A stretch of 64,000 nt of DNA from Sulfurimonas sp. HSL3-2 (GCF_039645965.1 NZ_CP147917.1:868001-932000); one strand, 5' to 3'; shown: positions 53,392 through 62,306, counted from the first letter of the stretch. Notes: generated from the sequence alone by a model not told the origin. Made by a program: numbers and translations.

Positions 53392-55761
53392 TTACAACTC
53401 CACAACCCGCTCAAACATCTCTTTTATCTCCATCTCGTGGCTTATTAGAAATATCTGTCGGTATTGCTCTTTGATGGTGTGGAAGGCTTCTAGTATCTCC
53501 ATCCGTCTGTTTTCGTCCTGACTTCCAAACACTTCGTCAAATGCCAGAAACTCCACGCTGGAAGCACCGCTGAGTTCTGTGAGAGTCTTTGAGATGGCGA
53601 TGCGCAGGACTAGGTTCGCGAGGTCTACCTCTCCGCCTGAAAATCGTTCTATCGGGTACTTTTTGCCCTCGTCGTAGATGAAGAAGTCGAAGTCGTTGCT
53701 CACCTCTATGTGCTGGTACTTGCCTTTGGTGATGCGCGCATACATCTCCGAGGCGATGCTCGATATCCTCGGTGCTACCTGAGAGTTGAGGCGGGTCTTG
53801 AACTCGGCTAGGCTTGTCTTGATCTTCTCGTAGTCCGTGAGGTCGTCTTTTTTGCCTTGCACCTTTTTGAGCTGTGCATCGTTGTTGTCCAGAGAGTTTT
53901 GGATGCTCTTTATCTCCCCTTCGATGCGCGCTATTTGCACTTTTAGCTCGTTTATGACCGCCGTTTTCTCATCTATGGTCTTTATGATGACATCGTGCTC
54001 TTCAAGTGTCTTTTCGTGATGTTTCTCATCGTAGATGATGTTTTTAAACTCTGCGTCTTTGTTCTTACATGTAAGGGCTAGTTCGGCTATCTTTTTGTTG
54101 ACGTTTTCCAAGTCCGACTTCACAAGCACGAGGCGTTTTAGCTCCGTCTCTAGGCTGATGGCGTGTTTGTACTGCGGCTCTATGGCGTTCAGGCTGTTTT
54201 TGAGCTCATTGTGCAGTTTCTCGTCGTAACTGTAGGCTTCGAGTGCTTTTAGCTCCTCTTTGTTTTTTACCCCTTTTTGCTCCACTTGGGTGAAGTGCTC
54301 TTTTGCTTTTTTGAGGTCTATGAGCTTGCTCTGGATGATCTTGATCTTGCCGCTCAGCTCTGCGAACTCTTTGTCTTTGACTTTCTTCTGTGCTTCGAGG
54401 TCTGCTTTTTGGGTCTGTACGGCTTGGAGCTGTTTTTTGTACTCGTCTACCTTTTTCTGGTGGGTGTTGTTGACGATGTCTACAAGCGACTTGATGACGT
54501 TGTCATACTCCTCTAAAAGCGGTCTTGTACATGTAGGACAAGCCGACTCGCTTCCGAGCTTCTCTAGGTTTGCTATCTTGGCATTTGTGCTGTCTATGAG
54601 TTTCTGTTCGCCCGCCATCTCTGCAAGGAGTTCGCGCTCTATGGTGTGCTTGACCTCTATGTTGTCCTGACGTATGGAGAGCTCCTGCTCCAGATTCTTT
54701 GCATCAAAGGTGTACTGGTCGTACATCTCGCACTCTTTTTCAAGTACATGGATGTCGGCTTTTGATTTGTGCCATTCGTCCGTGAGGGCTTTTTGCTCTT
54801 TGAGGATACCCTCTTTTTTGAGGTGGAACTCTCTGAGCTGTTCTTGCTGTTTGAGCTGTTCTTGCAGCTGTGTGAACTGCGCTTTGAGCGGTTCGAGTGT
54901 TTTTAGTTCAGCTTGTTTGTGTTCGAGCTGATGCAGTTCTGCGGTGAGTTTGACCTGGTTCATCACCTCGGAGTCGTGTGCCTGCTGGGCGCGTTCAAAC
55001 TCTGCAAAGAGCTTTTGTTTCTGCTCTTTTGTCTTGGTAAGGAGGGAGAGCTCTTGTTTGAGATGCTGTTCTCTTTGTCTGATGTGAGAGAGCTCTTCGC
55101 TTTTGATCTTCTCATCTTTTAAAAGGGCAGATCTGTTCGCTTCATCGGCTTTTATCTGCTCGAGCTTCTGCTTTATCTCATCATCGCCGAGGAGTACCTC
55201 TTTAAACGCTTCTATCTCGCGTTTGAGCTGACGGCTCTTTTCTATGAGGCTGTTTTCTACGAAGTCTATCTTCTCCAGTCCCAAGAGCTTGCGTATCATC
55301 TTTTTTCTGTCTTCGTTTTTAAGAGTGCTAAGGCTCGTGAGCTCTTTTTGTGAGGCGAAGAGGGTGTGCATGAAGGCGTCTTTGCTCATCTTGGTTATCT
55401 TGACGATGGAGGAGGTCACCTCTTTTGCTCCGCTTGTTATGAGCTCTTCGTTCTTAAAGAGCTTGGCGTTTGCAGTGAGCGTCTTTCCACGAAACTCTCT
55501 AACGACCCGAAACGTCGCACCCTCATACTCAAACACAAGCTCTACCACGACTGCGTCTTTTGCAGAAGCGTCGGCGTTACGTATGAGATCTTTGTTTCCT
55601 CGGCTTTTCATCTCGCCGTAGAGGGCTAAAAGGATCGCTTCAAAGATGGTGGACTTTCCGCTTCCGTTCTTGCCGATGATACCCATAAGACCCTCTCCGA
55701 ACTCGATGTCAAAAGCGGTGTACTTTTTGAAGTTTTCCAAGTGGAGGCTAGAGAGTATCAT
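53392..55761 (-). CDS. sbcC: SbcC/Rad50-type SMC-like ATPase
   Basis: The 789-residue protein has Walker A GIIGKNGSGKSTIFEAILLA at the N-terminus, two long coiled-coil arms joined by the zinc hook SACPTCTRPLL (CxxC, near residue 400), the signature RFSGGEVDLANLVLRIA and Walker B EFLAFDEVFGSQDENRR. With SbcD it opens and cuts hairpin and end-blocked DNA. Its length is normal for Campylobacterota and shorter than E. coli SbcC. ATG 55761 (MILSSLHLENFKK) has GAGGAGG 6-7 bases before it and is preferred over an ATG 8 codons upstream. It overlaps the sbcD stop by 14 bases. Confidence 0.95.
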   Translation of the reverse strand: MILSSLHLENFKKYTAFDIEFGEGLMGIIGKNGSGKSTIFEAILLALYGEMKSRGNKDLIRNADASAKDAVVVELVFEYEGATFRVVREFRGKTLTANAKLFKNEELITSGAKEVTSSIVKITKMSKDAFMHTLFASQKELTSLSTLKNEDRKKMIRKLLGLEKIDFVENSLIEKSRQLKREIEAFKEVLLGDDEIKQKLEQIKADEANRSALLKDEKIKSEELSHIRQREQHLKQELSLLTKTKEQKQKLFAEFERAQQAHDSEVMNQVKLTAELHQLEHKQAELKTLEPLKAQFTQLQEQLKQQEQLREFHLKKEGILKEQKALTDEWHKSKADIHVLEKECEMYDQYTFDAKNLEQELSIRQDNIEVKHTIERELLAEMAGEQKLIDSTNAKIANLEKLGSESACPTCTRPLLEEYDNVIKSLVDIVNNTHQKKVDEYKKQLQAVQTQKADLEAQKKVKDKEFAELSGKIKIIQSKLIDLKKAKEHFTQVEQKGVKNKEELKALEAYSYDEKLHNELKNSLNAIEPQYKHAISLETELKRLVLVKSDLENVNKKIAELALTCKNKDAEFKNIIYDEKHHEKTLEEHDVIIKTIDEKTAVINELKVQIARIEGEIKSIQNSLDNNDAQLKKVQGKKDDLTDYEKIKTSLAEFKTRLNSQVAPRISSIASEMYARITKGKYQHIEVSNDFDFFIYDEGKKYPIERFSGGEVDLANLVLRIAISKTLTELSGASSVEFLAFDEVFGSQDENRRMEILEAFHTIKEQYRQIFLISHEMEIKEMFERVVEL
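54065..54074. repeat. TTACATGTAA palindrome, copy 6
   Basis: Exact copy, extended to CTTACATGTAAG, inside sbcC, read as Leu-Thr-Cys-Lys. Confidence 0.8.
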
Positions 55762-56866
55762 CTGCTGCCTCCTCATACTCTGCAAAGAGCTCTTGGACTT
55801 TGTGTTTCAGTCTTTCAAACTCCTTCTCTTCGCTCTCCTCTTTGATATGTTCGAGAAAAAACTCTTCTAAAGACAGCGCTTCGACATCACGGGCACTGCT
55901 CTCGTTTGTTCCCTGTTTAAACTCCCGTTTGACGCTTACATGTAAGGCATCAGGGAAGAGCTCTTTTATGGCAGAGTTTTGGATGTCGATGGACTGCAGA
56001 GCCGTGAGGTTTGTGAGGCGTACCTCCACGAGCGCGTCTTTGACGTCGCTTGTGTCGAGCTTTGAGACGGAGCTTTCATACTCCTCGCAGTCTATCTCTT
56101 TTTGCACTATGGGTCGGATGGCTATCTCTTTGTACTCTACCGACAAAGTCTCTTTTAACGTTAGAAGGACAAACCCTTTGGAGTTGCGTTTGTCGCCCAG
56201 ACTTGTGCGCTCTGTCGAGCCGCTGTAGTAGACGTTTTCATGTTTGCCCACCTGCCCGAAACCGTGCCAGTGACCAAGAGCGACGTAGTCCATCATCTTG
56301 AAGATGTACTCTTTATCAGACGGATAGACCCACTCGCCAAACTCCTGCATCAAGTATGTCGCACCCACGGAGCAGTGCATCATCATGATGTTCTTTTTGC
56401 TTTTGTCGATGTTTGCTTCGCAGAGTTCTATCTGAGAGAGGGCTTTTGTCTCGTCGTTCATGTGGGGCAGGGTGTGAAAGAGGACATCGTTAAACTCTAC
56501 TTTTTTATATGCCTGCTCGTAGGAAAGGTAGACGTTTTTAAAGTTCTCGAATATCTTGAGTATGGGTGAGCTCAGATTTGTCCTGGGCGTGGAGTGGTTT
56601 CCCGCTATGAGTATGAAGGGGATGTCAAGAGAGTCTATGATCTTAAACTGTTCAAGTGCGAAAGTGATGGCACGGTTTGACGGGTGCGAGCGGTGAAAAA
56701 GGTCGCCCGTGTGGATGATGTAATCGGGTTTTATCTCTTTTATCTGCTGTACTACCTGAGAAAAAGCGTCGTAAAAGTCCGCTTCTCTTTGGTTGATATT
56801 GTCATCGTTTAAGACATCGAGGTCGTTAAAACCCAGATGCGTATCGCTGAAATGTATGATCTTCAA
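55748..56866 (-). CDS. sbcD: SbcD/Mre11-type nuclease
   Basis: This 372-residue metallophosphoesterase is the nuclease half of the SbcCD complex. The metal motifs are HFSDTHLGFND (1), IIHTGDLFHRSHPS (2), LIAGNHSTPRTN (3), followed by MMMHCSVGATY and LGHWHGFGQ. All His and Asp ligands are kept, so it should cut DNA. The C-terminal part (about 290-372) is helical and meets SbcC. It is the first gene of the sbcDC unit, and its downstream region leads directly into the SIR2-HerA block. Confidence 0.95.
   Translation of the reverse strand: MKIIHFSDTHLGFNDLDVLNDDNINQREADFYDAFSQVVQQIKEIKPDYIIHTGDLFHRSHPSNRAITFALEQFKIIDSLDIPFILIAGNHSTPRTNLSSPILKIFENFKNVYLSYEQAYKKVEFNDVLFHTLPHMNDETKALSQIELCEANIDKSKKNIMMMHCSVGATYLMQEFGEWVYPSDKEYIFKMMDYVALGHWHGFGQVGKHENVYYSGSTERTSLGDKRNSKGFVLLTLKETLSVEYKEIAIRPIVQKEIDCEEYESSVSKLDTSDVKDALVEVRLTNLTALQSIDIQNSAIKELFPDALHVSVKREFKQGTNESSARDVEALSLEEFFLEHIKEESEEKEFERLKHKVQELFAEYEEAADDTL
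55936..55945. repeat. TTACATGTAA palindrome, copy 7
   Basis: Exact copy, extended to CTTACATGTAAG, inside sbcD, read as Leu-His-Val-Ser on the minus strand. Confidence 0.8.
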
Positions 56867-56909
56867 ATAGAGTTTCCCGATAGAGTTTTAAACATTCTAT
56901 CTAAAAACA

Positions 56910-58043
56910 TTAAACATTCTCTATTTGAGTGCCGCAAGATGAACAAAACGGCAGTCCTCTGATGGTCTGCTCTTTACAGTTGGGACATTCACGGTGGAGT
57001 TTAAAACCGCAGTTTGGACAGTGTTCTTTACTGTAGTCCACTTTGACGTAACACATACTGCACTTGTTCTCTGCGATGATGTTCTTGATGTTTACTTTTG
57101 CTTTAAGAGCTCTTTGTGCGGCTACCTTTTTTTGTATGAAGTAGATAGCAACTCCAAAAGCAAGCACCACCAGCGCTATGACAATGTAGTTAAACACCGC
57201 CATAAGCCCGATGCTCACGAAGAATGCAACGATGTTGGCAAGAAGCGTCTTAGGGATGATGTGGTAGATGAGATACAGTACGTTTGCGATCGTCGGCAAA
57301 AACAGCAGCAGCATGATGTGTGCGCTGATGATATGTACGATTTCTCTTGATGACCTTCTATAAAAAAGAAGCGCGATAAGAAAAAGAGGGACGACAAAAG
57401 TGAGCAGTCTTGCAAACTTGTAAAACGGCTGCCAGAACTTGTAGTCGTCGTACTGCTGTTTGAAGTCGGACTTGTGATAGGTGATAAAACTCTCATACTC
57501 TTTGTAACCGTTATATGAAGCGATGGCAGGCAGAGCGTTTATCTTAGCGTTTAGGTCGTCGAGTTCTTTAACAAGTGTTTCATACTCAAGCTTTGCCTGG
57601 TATATCTTCACACCGTCCGATTCGTTGGCTATCTTTTCAAAAAGTCTGGTGTTATAGCTGTTTTGTATTCTTTGCGTTTTTCTTAGGTTCTCTCTTTTTA
57701 GGCGTTCGAGTTTGTTATAAAGATTCTTGTTCTTGATGAACTCGGGATCGGTCGTGATAAGTGAGACTTTCTGGTTAAGATCAAGACATACCTGCGAAGT
57801 CTCATTGTATGTACGTATGTTTATAAAGTCGTTATACCGTGTCTGCGGGTATGTAAAATGTTTTGAACAAGAGGTCGGAAAATATGTGTAAGGCGAAGGT
57901 GACTTCTTCTCTTCGTTTCGGATGCCGTCAAGTATGGCAATAAATAAAAAGATATCGAGTATAACTAAAAGCAGGATGGAGAGCGGACTTAACGGCTCGT
58001 TCTTAAAAGTAAGAAGCTCTTTTTTGAAGTTGAAAAATCTCAT
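56910..58043 (-). CDS. Membrane protein with C-terminal double zinc ribbon
   Basis: I recognise no family for the whole 377-residue chain. It has one N-terminal membrane segment (about 20-40), an extracytoplasmic or cytoplasmic coiled region with many Lys, Asp and Asn (about 95-190), three or four hydrophobic helices (200-310) and a C-terminal pair of zinc ribbons: CSMCYVKVDYSKEHCPNCG and CPNCKEQTIRGLPFCSSCG. The double ribbon suggests a cytoplasmic tail binding protein, lipid or nucleic acid. It lies upstream of sbcD on the same strand, 43 bases before its ATG; cotranscription is possible. Confidence 0.65.
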   Translation of the reverse strand: MRFFNFKKELLTFKNEPLSPLSILLLVILDIFLFIAILDGIRNEEKKSPSPYTYFPTSCSKHFTYPQTRYNDFINIRTYNETSQVCLDLNQKVSLITTDPEFIKNKNLYNKLERLKRENLRKTQRIQNSYNTRLFEKIANESDGVKIYQAKLEYETLVKELDDLNAKINALPAIASYNGYKEYESFITYHKSDFKQQYDDYKFWQPFYKFARLLTFVVPLFLIALLFYRRSSREIVHIISAHIMLLLFLPTIANVLYLIYHIIPKTLLANIVAFFVSIGLMAVFNYIVIALVVLAFGVAIYFIQKKVAAQRALKAKVNIKNIIAENKCSMCYVKVDYSKEHCPNCGFKLHRECPNCKEQTIRGLPFCSSCGTQIENV

Positions 58044-58133
58044 CGGCCGACCTTTTACATGTGATAAAAGATTGTAGCCGTAGAAATCTTACTTATGACT
58101 TAATGAGTGATTTTGTGGTTTTATATTGTATTG

Positions 58134-59432
58134 CTATTTTTTTCCGAAAAACTTGTAGTAAAAACCTTCTACAAATCTCATTTTCGTTCTGCTGATAGCA
58201 AGAGATCCTTTTGCGACTTTGCCGCTTGTGACCGTCGTTCCCGCGGCTATCATCACGTCGTCTTCTATCTCTACGGGTGCTACGAGCTGGGAGTCGCTTC
58301 CCACAAAGACGTTTTTGCCGATCTTGGTCTTGTATTTGTTGATGCCGTCGTAGTTACAAGTGATGACGCCCGCACCGATATTCGTGCCTTCATCCACTTC
58401 GCTGTCGCCGATGTAGCTCAGGTGTCCTGCTTTTACGCCTTTAAGCGTACTTTTCTTGACCTCTACGAAGTTTCCGATGTGCGTTCCTTCGATGTACGAA
58501 GCAGGGCGAAGATGGGCAAGCGGTCCAACGTCGGAGTCGATGACGGTAGACTCCTCGATGACGCTTGAAGACTTGATGATAGAGTTGATGATGAGGCTTT
58601 CACCCGTGATGCGGCAGTTGTTCTCCACCAGACACTCTCCCTCAAAACGCACTCCCTCTTCGATGTAGATAGTGTGTGGAAGGTTCATGCTCACACCTTC
58701 GCTCATCCATCTCTCTCTAATGCGCTCCTGCATGATCACTTCCGCGCTTGCAAGGTCTACTTTAGAGTTTACGCCTTTGAAATGCTCCTCATCGACTAAA
58801 AGAGGCTTGATGACAAGACCGTCCTCTTTTGCCATCTTGATGACGTCTGTGAGGTAGTACTCGTTTTGTGCATTGGCATTGCTAAGGCGCGGTATGTAAC
58901 TCTCTAACACCTCTTTTTTGAAAGAGTAGATTCCTGCGTTTACATGAGTGATGGCAAGCTCATACTCGTTCGCGTCTTTTTGTTCTACGATGTAGCTTAC
59001 TTCGCCGTCGTCTATCTTTACGCGGCCGTAACCGCTCGGGTCTTCAAGGTCGAAGATGGAAAGTACGATGTCAGCACTTGTGTGCAAAAAGCCCCCAAGC
59101 GCTTCTGCTGTGATAAGCGGCATATCTCCGTTAAGCACTAAGACATGAGAGTTCTTTGCCGTGACATTTTTCATCGCTCCGCCCGTTCCCGGAAAGTTCA
59201 CGTCGTCTTGTTCGATAAATGTTATGTTTGAAAAATGTTTTTGTATCTCCTCTATCACTGCGTCTTTTTGGTGAGCCACGACGATACTGACATCGTCACT
59301 TACTTTTAAAGACTCTTTTACGATGTGGTAAAGCATCGGTTTGCCGCTGATGTTGTGCAGGACCTTTGCTTTGTTCGACTTCATACGGCTGCCTTTTCCC
59401 GCAGCAAGGATGACTATAGAGATATTGTTCAT
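58134..59432 (-). CDS. glmU: Bifunctional GlcNAc-1-P uridyltransferase / glucosamine-1-P acetyltransferase
   Basis: This 432-residue enzyme makes UDP-GlcNAc for peptidoglycan and LPS. The N-terminal nucleotidyltransferase has [18 protein letters not shown] and [11 protein letters not shown]; the C-terminal left-handed beta-helix has hexapeptide repeats with [20 protein letters not shown] and [14 protein letters not shown]. Start is ATG 59432 with only an AT-rich 47-base leader to the divergent small gene. All key residues are present. Confidence 0.96.
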   Translation of the reverse strand: MNNISIVILAAGKGSRMKSNKAKVLHNISGKPMLYHIVKESLKVSDDVSIVVAHQKDAVIEEIQKHFSNITFIEQDDVNFPGTGGAMKNVTAKNSHVLVLNGDMPLITAEALGGFLHTSADIVLSIFDLEDPSGYGRVKIDDGEVSYIVEQKDANEYELAITHVNAGIYSFKKEVLESYIPRLSNANAQNEYYLTDVIKMAKEDGLVIKPLLVDEEHFKGVNSKVDLASAEVIMQERIRERWMSEGVSMNLPHTIYIEEGVRFEGECLVENNCRITGESLIINSIIKSSSVIEESTVIDSDVGPLAHLRPASYIEGTHIGNFVEVKKSTLKGVKAGHLSYIGDSEVDEGTNIGAGVITCNYDGINKYKTKIGKNVFVGSDSQLVAPVEIEDDVMIAAGTTVTSGKVAKGSLAISRTKMRFVEGFYYKFFGKK

Positions 59433-59473
59433 TTGTTATACTTTTTCATTGAATTTTATAAGTGTGATTATAC

Positions 59474-59479
59474 TATAAT
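59474..59479 (+). promoter_or_regulatory. Candidate -10 box of the unknown-coaX-hisG operon
   Basis: TATAAT just upstream of the small gene. Since it coincides with an in-frame TTG at 59479, that TTG cannot be the start if this box is used, which supports ATG 59512. Confidence 0.55.
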
Positions 59480-59511
59480 TGCATAACCAATATAAGAAGG
59501 CAGCCATAAAG

Positions 59512-59835
59512 ATGCAAGCAGTAGTCGACTCGTTAAGAGAAAACGGTAACTTATATAAAAAAATGATAGAGATCAAGCCCTCGCAGCTGGGCGTGAGAAA
59601 CAAGATCAGGATCTATCATGCGACAGACAGAAAAGGGTACTTTACAGCCATCTTCGCAGTGTCACAAAAAAGCAGACTTTTGATGAAAGATGTCAAAAAG
59701 TTTGAGGAGATCTACCAAAAACTCGTGATATTCAGCGATCACAACTTTAAGTACAAGATCCTTTTTATAGACGCGCCGCTTTGTTCTAAAGCAAGAGAAG
59801 CCTTTATAAGCTGCGGATGGAGTCTGGAAGATTGA
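59512..59835 (+). CDS. Unknown 107-residue protein, first gene of the coaX-hisG operon
   Basis: I recognise no family. The soluble protein begins MQAVVDSLRENGNLYKKM and has a basic middle (IKPSQLGVRNKIRIYHATDR) with predicted beta strands (YFTAIFAVSQ, KYKILFID) and two cysteines near the end (APLCSKAREAFISCGW). It overlaps the coaX start by 19 bases, so it is translated within this operon. AAGAAGG lies 11 bases before the ATG. The compact alpha/beta pattern suggests a small binding protein. Confidence 0.6.
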   Translation: MQAVVDSLRENGNLYKKMIEIKPSQLGVRNKIRIYHATDRKGYFTAIFAVSQKSRLLMKDVKKFEEIYQKLVIFSDHNFKYKILFIDAPLCSKAREAFISCGWSLED

Positions 59836-60449
59836 TCCTCTGCGACATAGGAAACACGACGTTCGACTTTTACCGCGACGGTGTAAAAGAGAAGGTATTT
59901 ATAACCGATTATGAACTAAAAAAGAGCGAAGAGAAGATATTTTATATCTGCGTGAACGAAAAAATAGCTCAAGAGCTGAAAAACTTTCCAAACTGGATAG
60001 ACCTCAAAGCTTTCGTAGATATGAAAAACTACTACGAGACGATGGGCATAGACCGCATAGCAGGGTGTGAAGCAATCCTTAACGGCGTCATCATAGATGC
60101 GGGAAGCGCCATCACGGTCGATGTGGTAAAAGAGGGTGTTTTTGTAGGCGGCTATATCACTTTGGGCTTACATGCAAGCCGTGAAGCGTACAAAGAAATC
60201 TCCCCGAGACTGGACTACTCATATAACTTTGAGATAGATTTGGATAAAATACCGAAAAATTCTGGGGATGCACTCACTTACGGACAGTTAGGACTGCTTT
60301 ACCGTGACGTTATGAGTCATGCTTTGCCTGTTTATCTGACAGGCGGAGACGCATCAAAACTCAAAAACATCTTTAAAGACGCCGTCTTGGATGACGAGCT
60401 GATCTTTAAAGGGATGAAAAATATTATGAAAAAGGCTGATCTATGCTAA
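59817..60449 (+). CDS. coaX: Type III pantothenate kinase
   Basis: This 210-residue ASKHA-fold enzyme phosphorylates pantothenate, the first step of CoA synthesis. Motifs are LILCDIGNTTFDFY (phosphate 1), MGIDRIAGCEAI, IIDAGSAITVDVV (phosphate 2) and GGYITLGLHASREAY. The type III form is short in Campylobacterota, as here, and is not inhibited by CoA. The ATG at 59817 lies within the preceding gene; a TTG five codons later is an alternative start. It overlaps hisG by 7 bases. Confidence 0.92.
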   Translation: MESGRLILCDIGNTTFDFYRDGVKEKVFITDYELKKSEEKIFYICVNEKIAQELKNFPNWIDLKAFVDMKNYYETMGIDRIAGCEAILNGVIIDAGSAITVDVVKEGVFVGGYITLGLHASREAYKEISPRLDYSYNFEIDLDKIPKNSGDALTYGQLGLLYRDVMSHALPVYLTGGDASKLKNIFKDAVLDDELIFKGMKNIMKKADLC

Positions 60450-61069
60450 CTGTTGCACTTCCAAAAGGGCGTATCGCTGAAGAGACATTAGAGATCTTTG
60501 CAAATATCTTCGGTGATACTTTTGCATTTGATGACAGAAAACTGATACTGGAGACTGAAAAGTTCAAGTTTTTACTCGTACGTAACCAAGACGTTGCGAC
60601 ATACGTGTACCATCAAGCAGCAGACATCGGCGTAGTAGGACTGGATACTTTAGAGGAGCAGGGTCTGGATGTCATCCGTCTTCTTGACCTTCGCCGCGGC
60701 GTCTGTAAAGTGGCTATCGGGATGAAAAAAGGCGAGAAACTCGACCTTAGCAAGCCTGAGATAAAAGTAGCGACGAAGATGGTAAACATCACAAAACGTT
60801 ACTTTGCAGACCGTGCGATCGCAGCTGACGTCATCAAGCTTTACGGTTCTATCGAACTAGCTCCTTTAGTGGGACTTGCAGATATGATCGTCGACATCGT
60901 AGAGACTGGTACGACTATGAAGCAAAACGGTCTTGAAGTGGTCGAGGATATCATGGAATCTTCTACTTACCTTATAGCGAACAAAAACAGCTTCTTCGAG
61001 AAGAAAAGCGAAGTGCTTGATATCTACGAGAAGATAGAAAAAGTGATAAAAGCGGAACAAGCAAAGTAA
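60443..61069 (+). CDS. hisG: ATP phosphoribosyltransferase, short form
   Basis: This 208-residue enzyme makes the first step of histidine synthesis. The family is visible in VALPKGRIAEETLEIF, VRNQDVATYVYHQAADIGVVG-type block and the PRPP loop DIVETGTTMKQNGL. It lacks the C-terminal regulatory domain, so it is the short HisG(S) form which needs the HisZ subunit; no hisZ is in the window. Its stop overlaps the following methyltransferase start as TAATG. Confidence 0.95.
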   Translation: MLTVALPKGRIAEETLEIFANIFGDTFAFDDRKLILETEKFKFLLVRNQDVATYVYHQAADIGVVGLDTLEEQGLDVIRLLDLRRGVCKVAIGMKKGEKLDLSKPEIKVATKMVNITKRYFADRAIAADVIKLYGSIELAPLVGLADMIVDIVETGTTMKQNGLEVVEDIMESSTYLIANKNSFFEKKSEVLDIYEKIEKVIKAEQAK

Positions 61070-61755
61070 TGACAAACCTTGATCTTTACGCAAAAGCCGA
61101 GCATCTTTTAGGCATAGAAGAAGCAACGGAAGCGCTTTACAATCTCTACCGCTCCGAGCTTGACGATTACAATGTAAAGACACTTCTTGATGTGGGCTGC
61201 GGACGCGGCGGTTTTATGCGCCGTATGATAAGCGACGGCGTTACATGTAAGGGTGTCGATCTGAGTCAGGTGATGGTCGATGAGTGTAAAGAGATCGGTC
61301 TTGACGCAGAGTGCATCGATGTCAGCGAAGTAGAGGGCAAATACGACGCAGTCGTGGCCATATTTGACGTTTTGAACTTTATGGACAAAGAGGGACTTCT
61401 GAAGTTCATGGAAGCGGTCGCTTCAAAACTGAACGATGAGGGTGTCTTTATAGCCGATATCAACACTCTTTACGGTTTTAGCGATGTCGCTGAAGGCACG
61501 ATGAGCAACGAAGAGGATGATGAGTTTCTTATCGTGGATGCCGTGTTTGAAAATGATGAACTGCACACGAAGTTTACTCTTTTTGAAAAAGAGAGCGACG
61601 GCAGATATAAAAAGTACCAAGATACGATAGTGCAGTACTTTCACAAGATACAGCTGTTTCAAAAGATACCGTCTCTTAAGCTTGTCGATAAACAGACCTT
61701 CTCACTGTATGATGAACACGATAAGACGCTTTTGATCTTTAAAAAGAGGGATTAG
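61069..61755 (+). CDS. Class I SAM-dependent methyltransferase
   Basis: This 228-residue protein has motif I TLLDVGCGRGGFMRRM (near residue 40), motif II CKGVDLSQVMVDECKE and DAVVAIFDVLNFMDKE. The fold is clear and the substrate is unknown. It closes the operon unknown-coaX-hisG-methyltransferase and ends in a bidirectional terminator. Confidence 0.9.
   Translation: MTNLDLYAKAEHLLGIEEATEALYNLYRSELDDYNVKTLLDVGCGRGGFMRRMISDGVTCKGVDLSQVMVDECKEIGLDAECIDVSEVEGKYDAVVAIFDVLNFMDKEGLLKFMEAVASKLNDEGVFIADINTLYGFSDVAEGTMSNEEDDEFLIVDAVFENDELHTKFTLFEKESDGRYKKYQDTIVQYFHKIQLFQKIPSLKLVDKQTFSLYDEHDKTLLIFKKRD
61241..61250. repeat. TTACATGTAA palindrome, copy 8
   Basis: Exact copy inside the methyltransferase gene, reading Val-Thr-Cys-Lys. 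Confidence 0.8.
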
Positions 61756-61762
61756 GAGAGCT

Positions 61763-61794
61763 CTTACGGGAGGGGTGATCACTCCTCCCGTAAG
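61763..61794. terminator. Bidirectional terminator between methyltransferase and Lys-rich gene
   Basis: A 32-base near-palindrome with arms CTTACGGGAGGGGTGA and TCACTCCTCCCGTAAG (one G-U pair) lies between two convergent genes, 8 bases after one stop and 3 bases from the other. It is GC-rich with T-rich flanks on both sides. Confidence 0.85.
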
Positions 61795-61796
61795 AT

Positions 61797-62171
61797 TTAT
61801 TTCATTTCATTTTCGTTTTCGTCTTCAGTCTTTTCTACTTTTTTAGCTTTTTCAGCTTTCATCTCTTTTTTGGTTTTCATCTCTTTTTTAACATGTTTCT
61901 TTTTCTCAGTTTTTGCTTTTTTGTGATCTTTTTTTGCTTTAGCTTCTTTTTTGCTTTTCTTTACTTTTTTCTTTTCTGTTTTTTTTGCTTTTTCAGCCTT
62001 CTTTGACTTTTCGGCTTTTTTTGCTTTTTCAGCTTTCTCTGTTTCCGCTTTTTTGGTCATCTTCTCATGCTTTTCAGCTTTGACCGAAGCGTCAGTATTT
62101 GATGCAGCCATATCGACCGCCGACAATGAAGTAAGCCCTAGTATAAGTACAAGTGCAACGATTTTTTTCAT
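61797..62171 (-). CDS. Secreted lysine-rich low-complexity protein
   Basis: The 124-residue protein has a signal peptide (MKKIVALVLILGLTSLSA) and then about 95 residues dominated by Lys, Glu and Ala with imperfect repeats of the type KAEKAKKAEKSKKAEKAKK, ending in an acidic tail EDENENEMK. It is probably helical and highly basic in the middle, like histone H1 or TolA-type linkers. ATG 62171 starts a normal signal peptide and is preferred over an ATG 14 codons upstream. Function not known; it may bind cell-wall anions or nucleic acid in the periplasm. Confidence 0.75.
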   Translation of the reverse strand: MKKIVALVLILGLTSLSAVDMAASNTDASVKAEKHEKMTKKAETEKAEKAKKAEKSKKAEKAKKTEKKKVKKSKKEAKAKKDHKKAKTEKKKHVKKEMKTKKEMKAEKAKKVEKTEDENENEMK

Positions 62172-62306
62172 GAAATTCTCCTGTGAGACAAATAAACACA
62201 ATTGTGTTATCAAAATTCTATCCCAGAATTTGTAAACGTGCGGAAGCTATTTTTACAGAGTGATTGGGAGTGTAAAAAATAGAGATCTATCATCTTGAAA
62301 TTGTAG

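Noticed and set aside
49359-53400. Flanking direct repeats or transposase that would mark a mobile element
   Set aside because: I looked at both borders and found no convincing repeat pair or recombinase gene, so no mobile element is called in spite of the AT-rich composition.
54260-54670. Plus-strand open frame inside sbcC
   Set aside because: It is antisense to the coiled-coil region, Ser/Phe/Leu-rich as expected for the complement of Glu/Lys/Gln codons.
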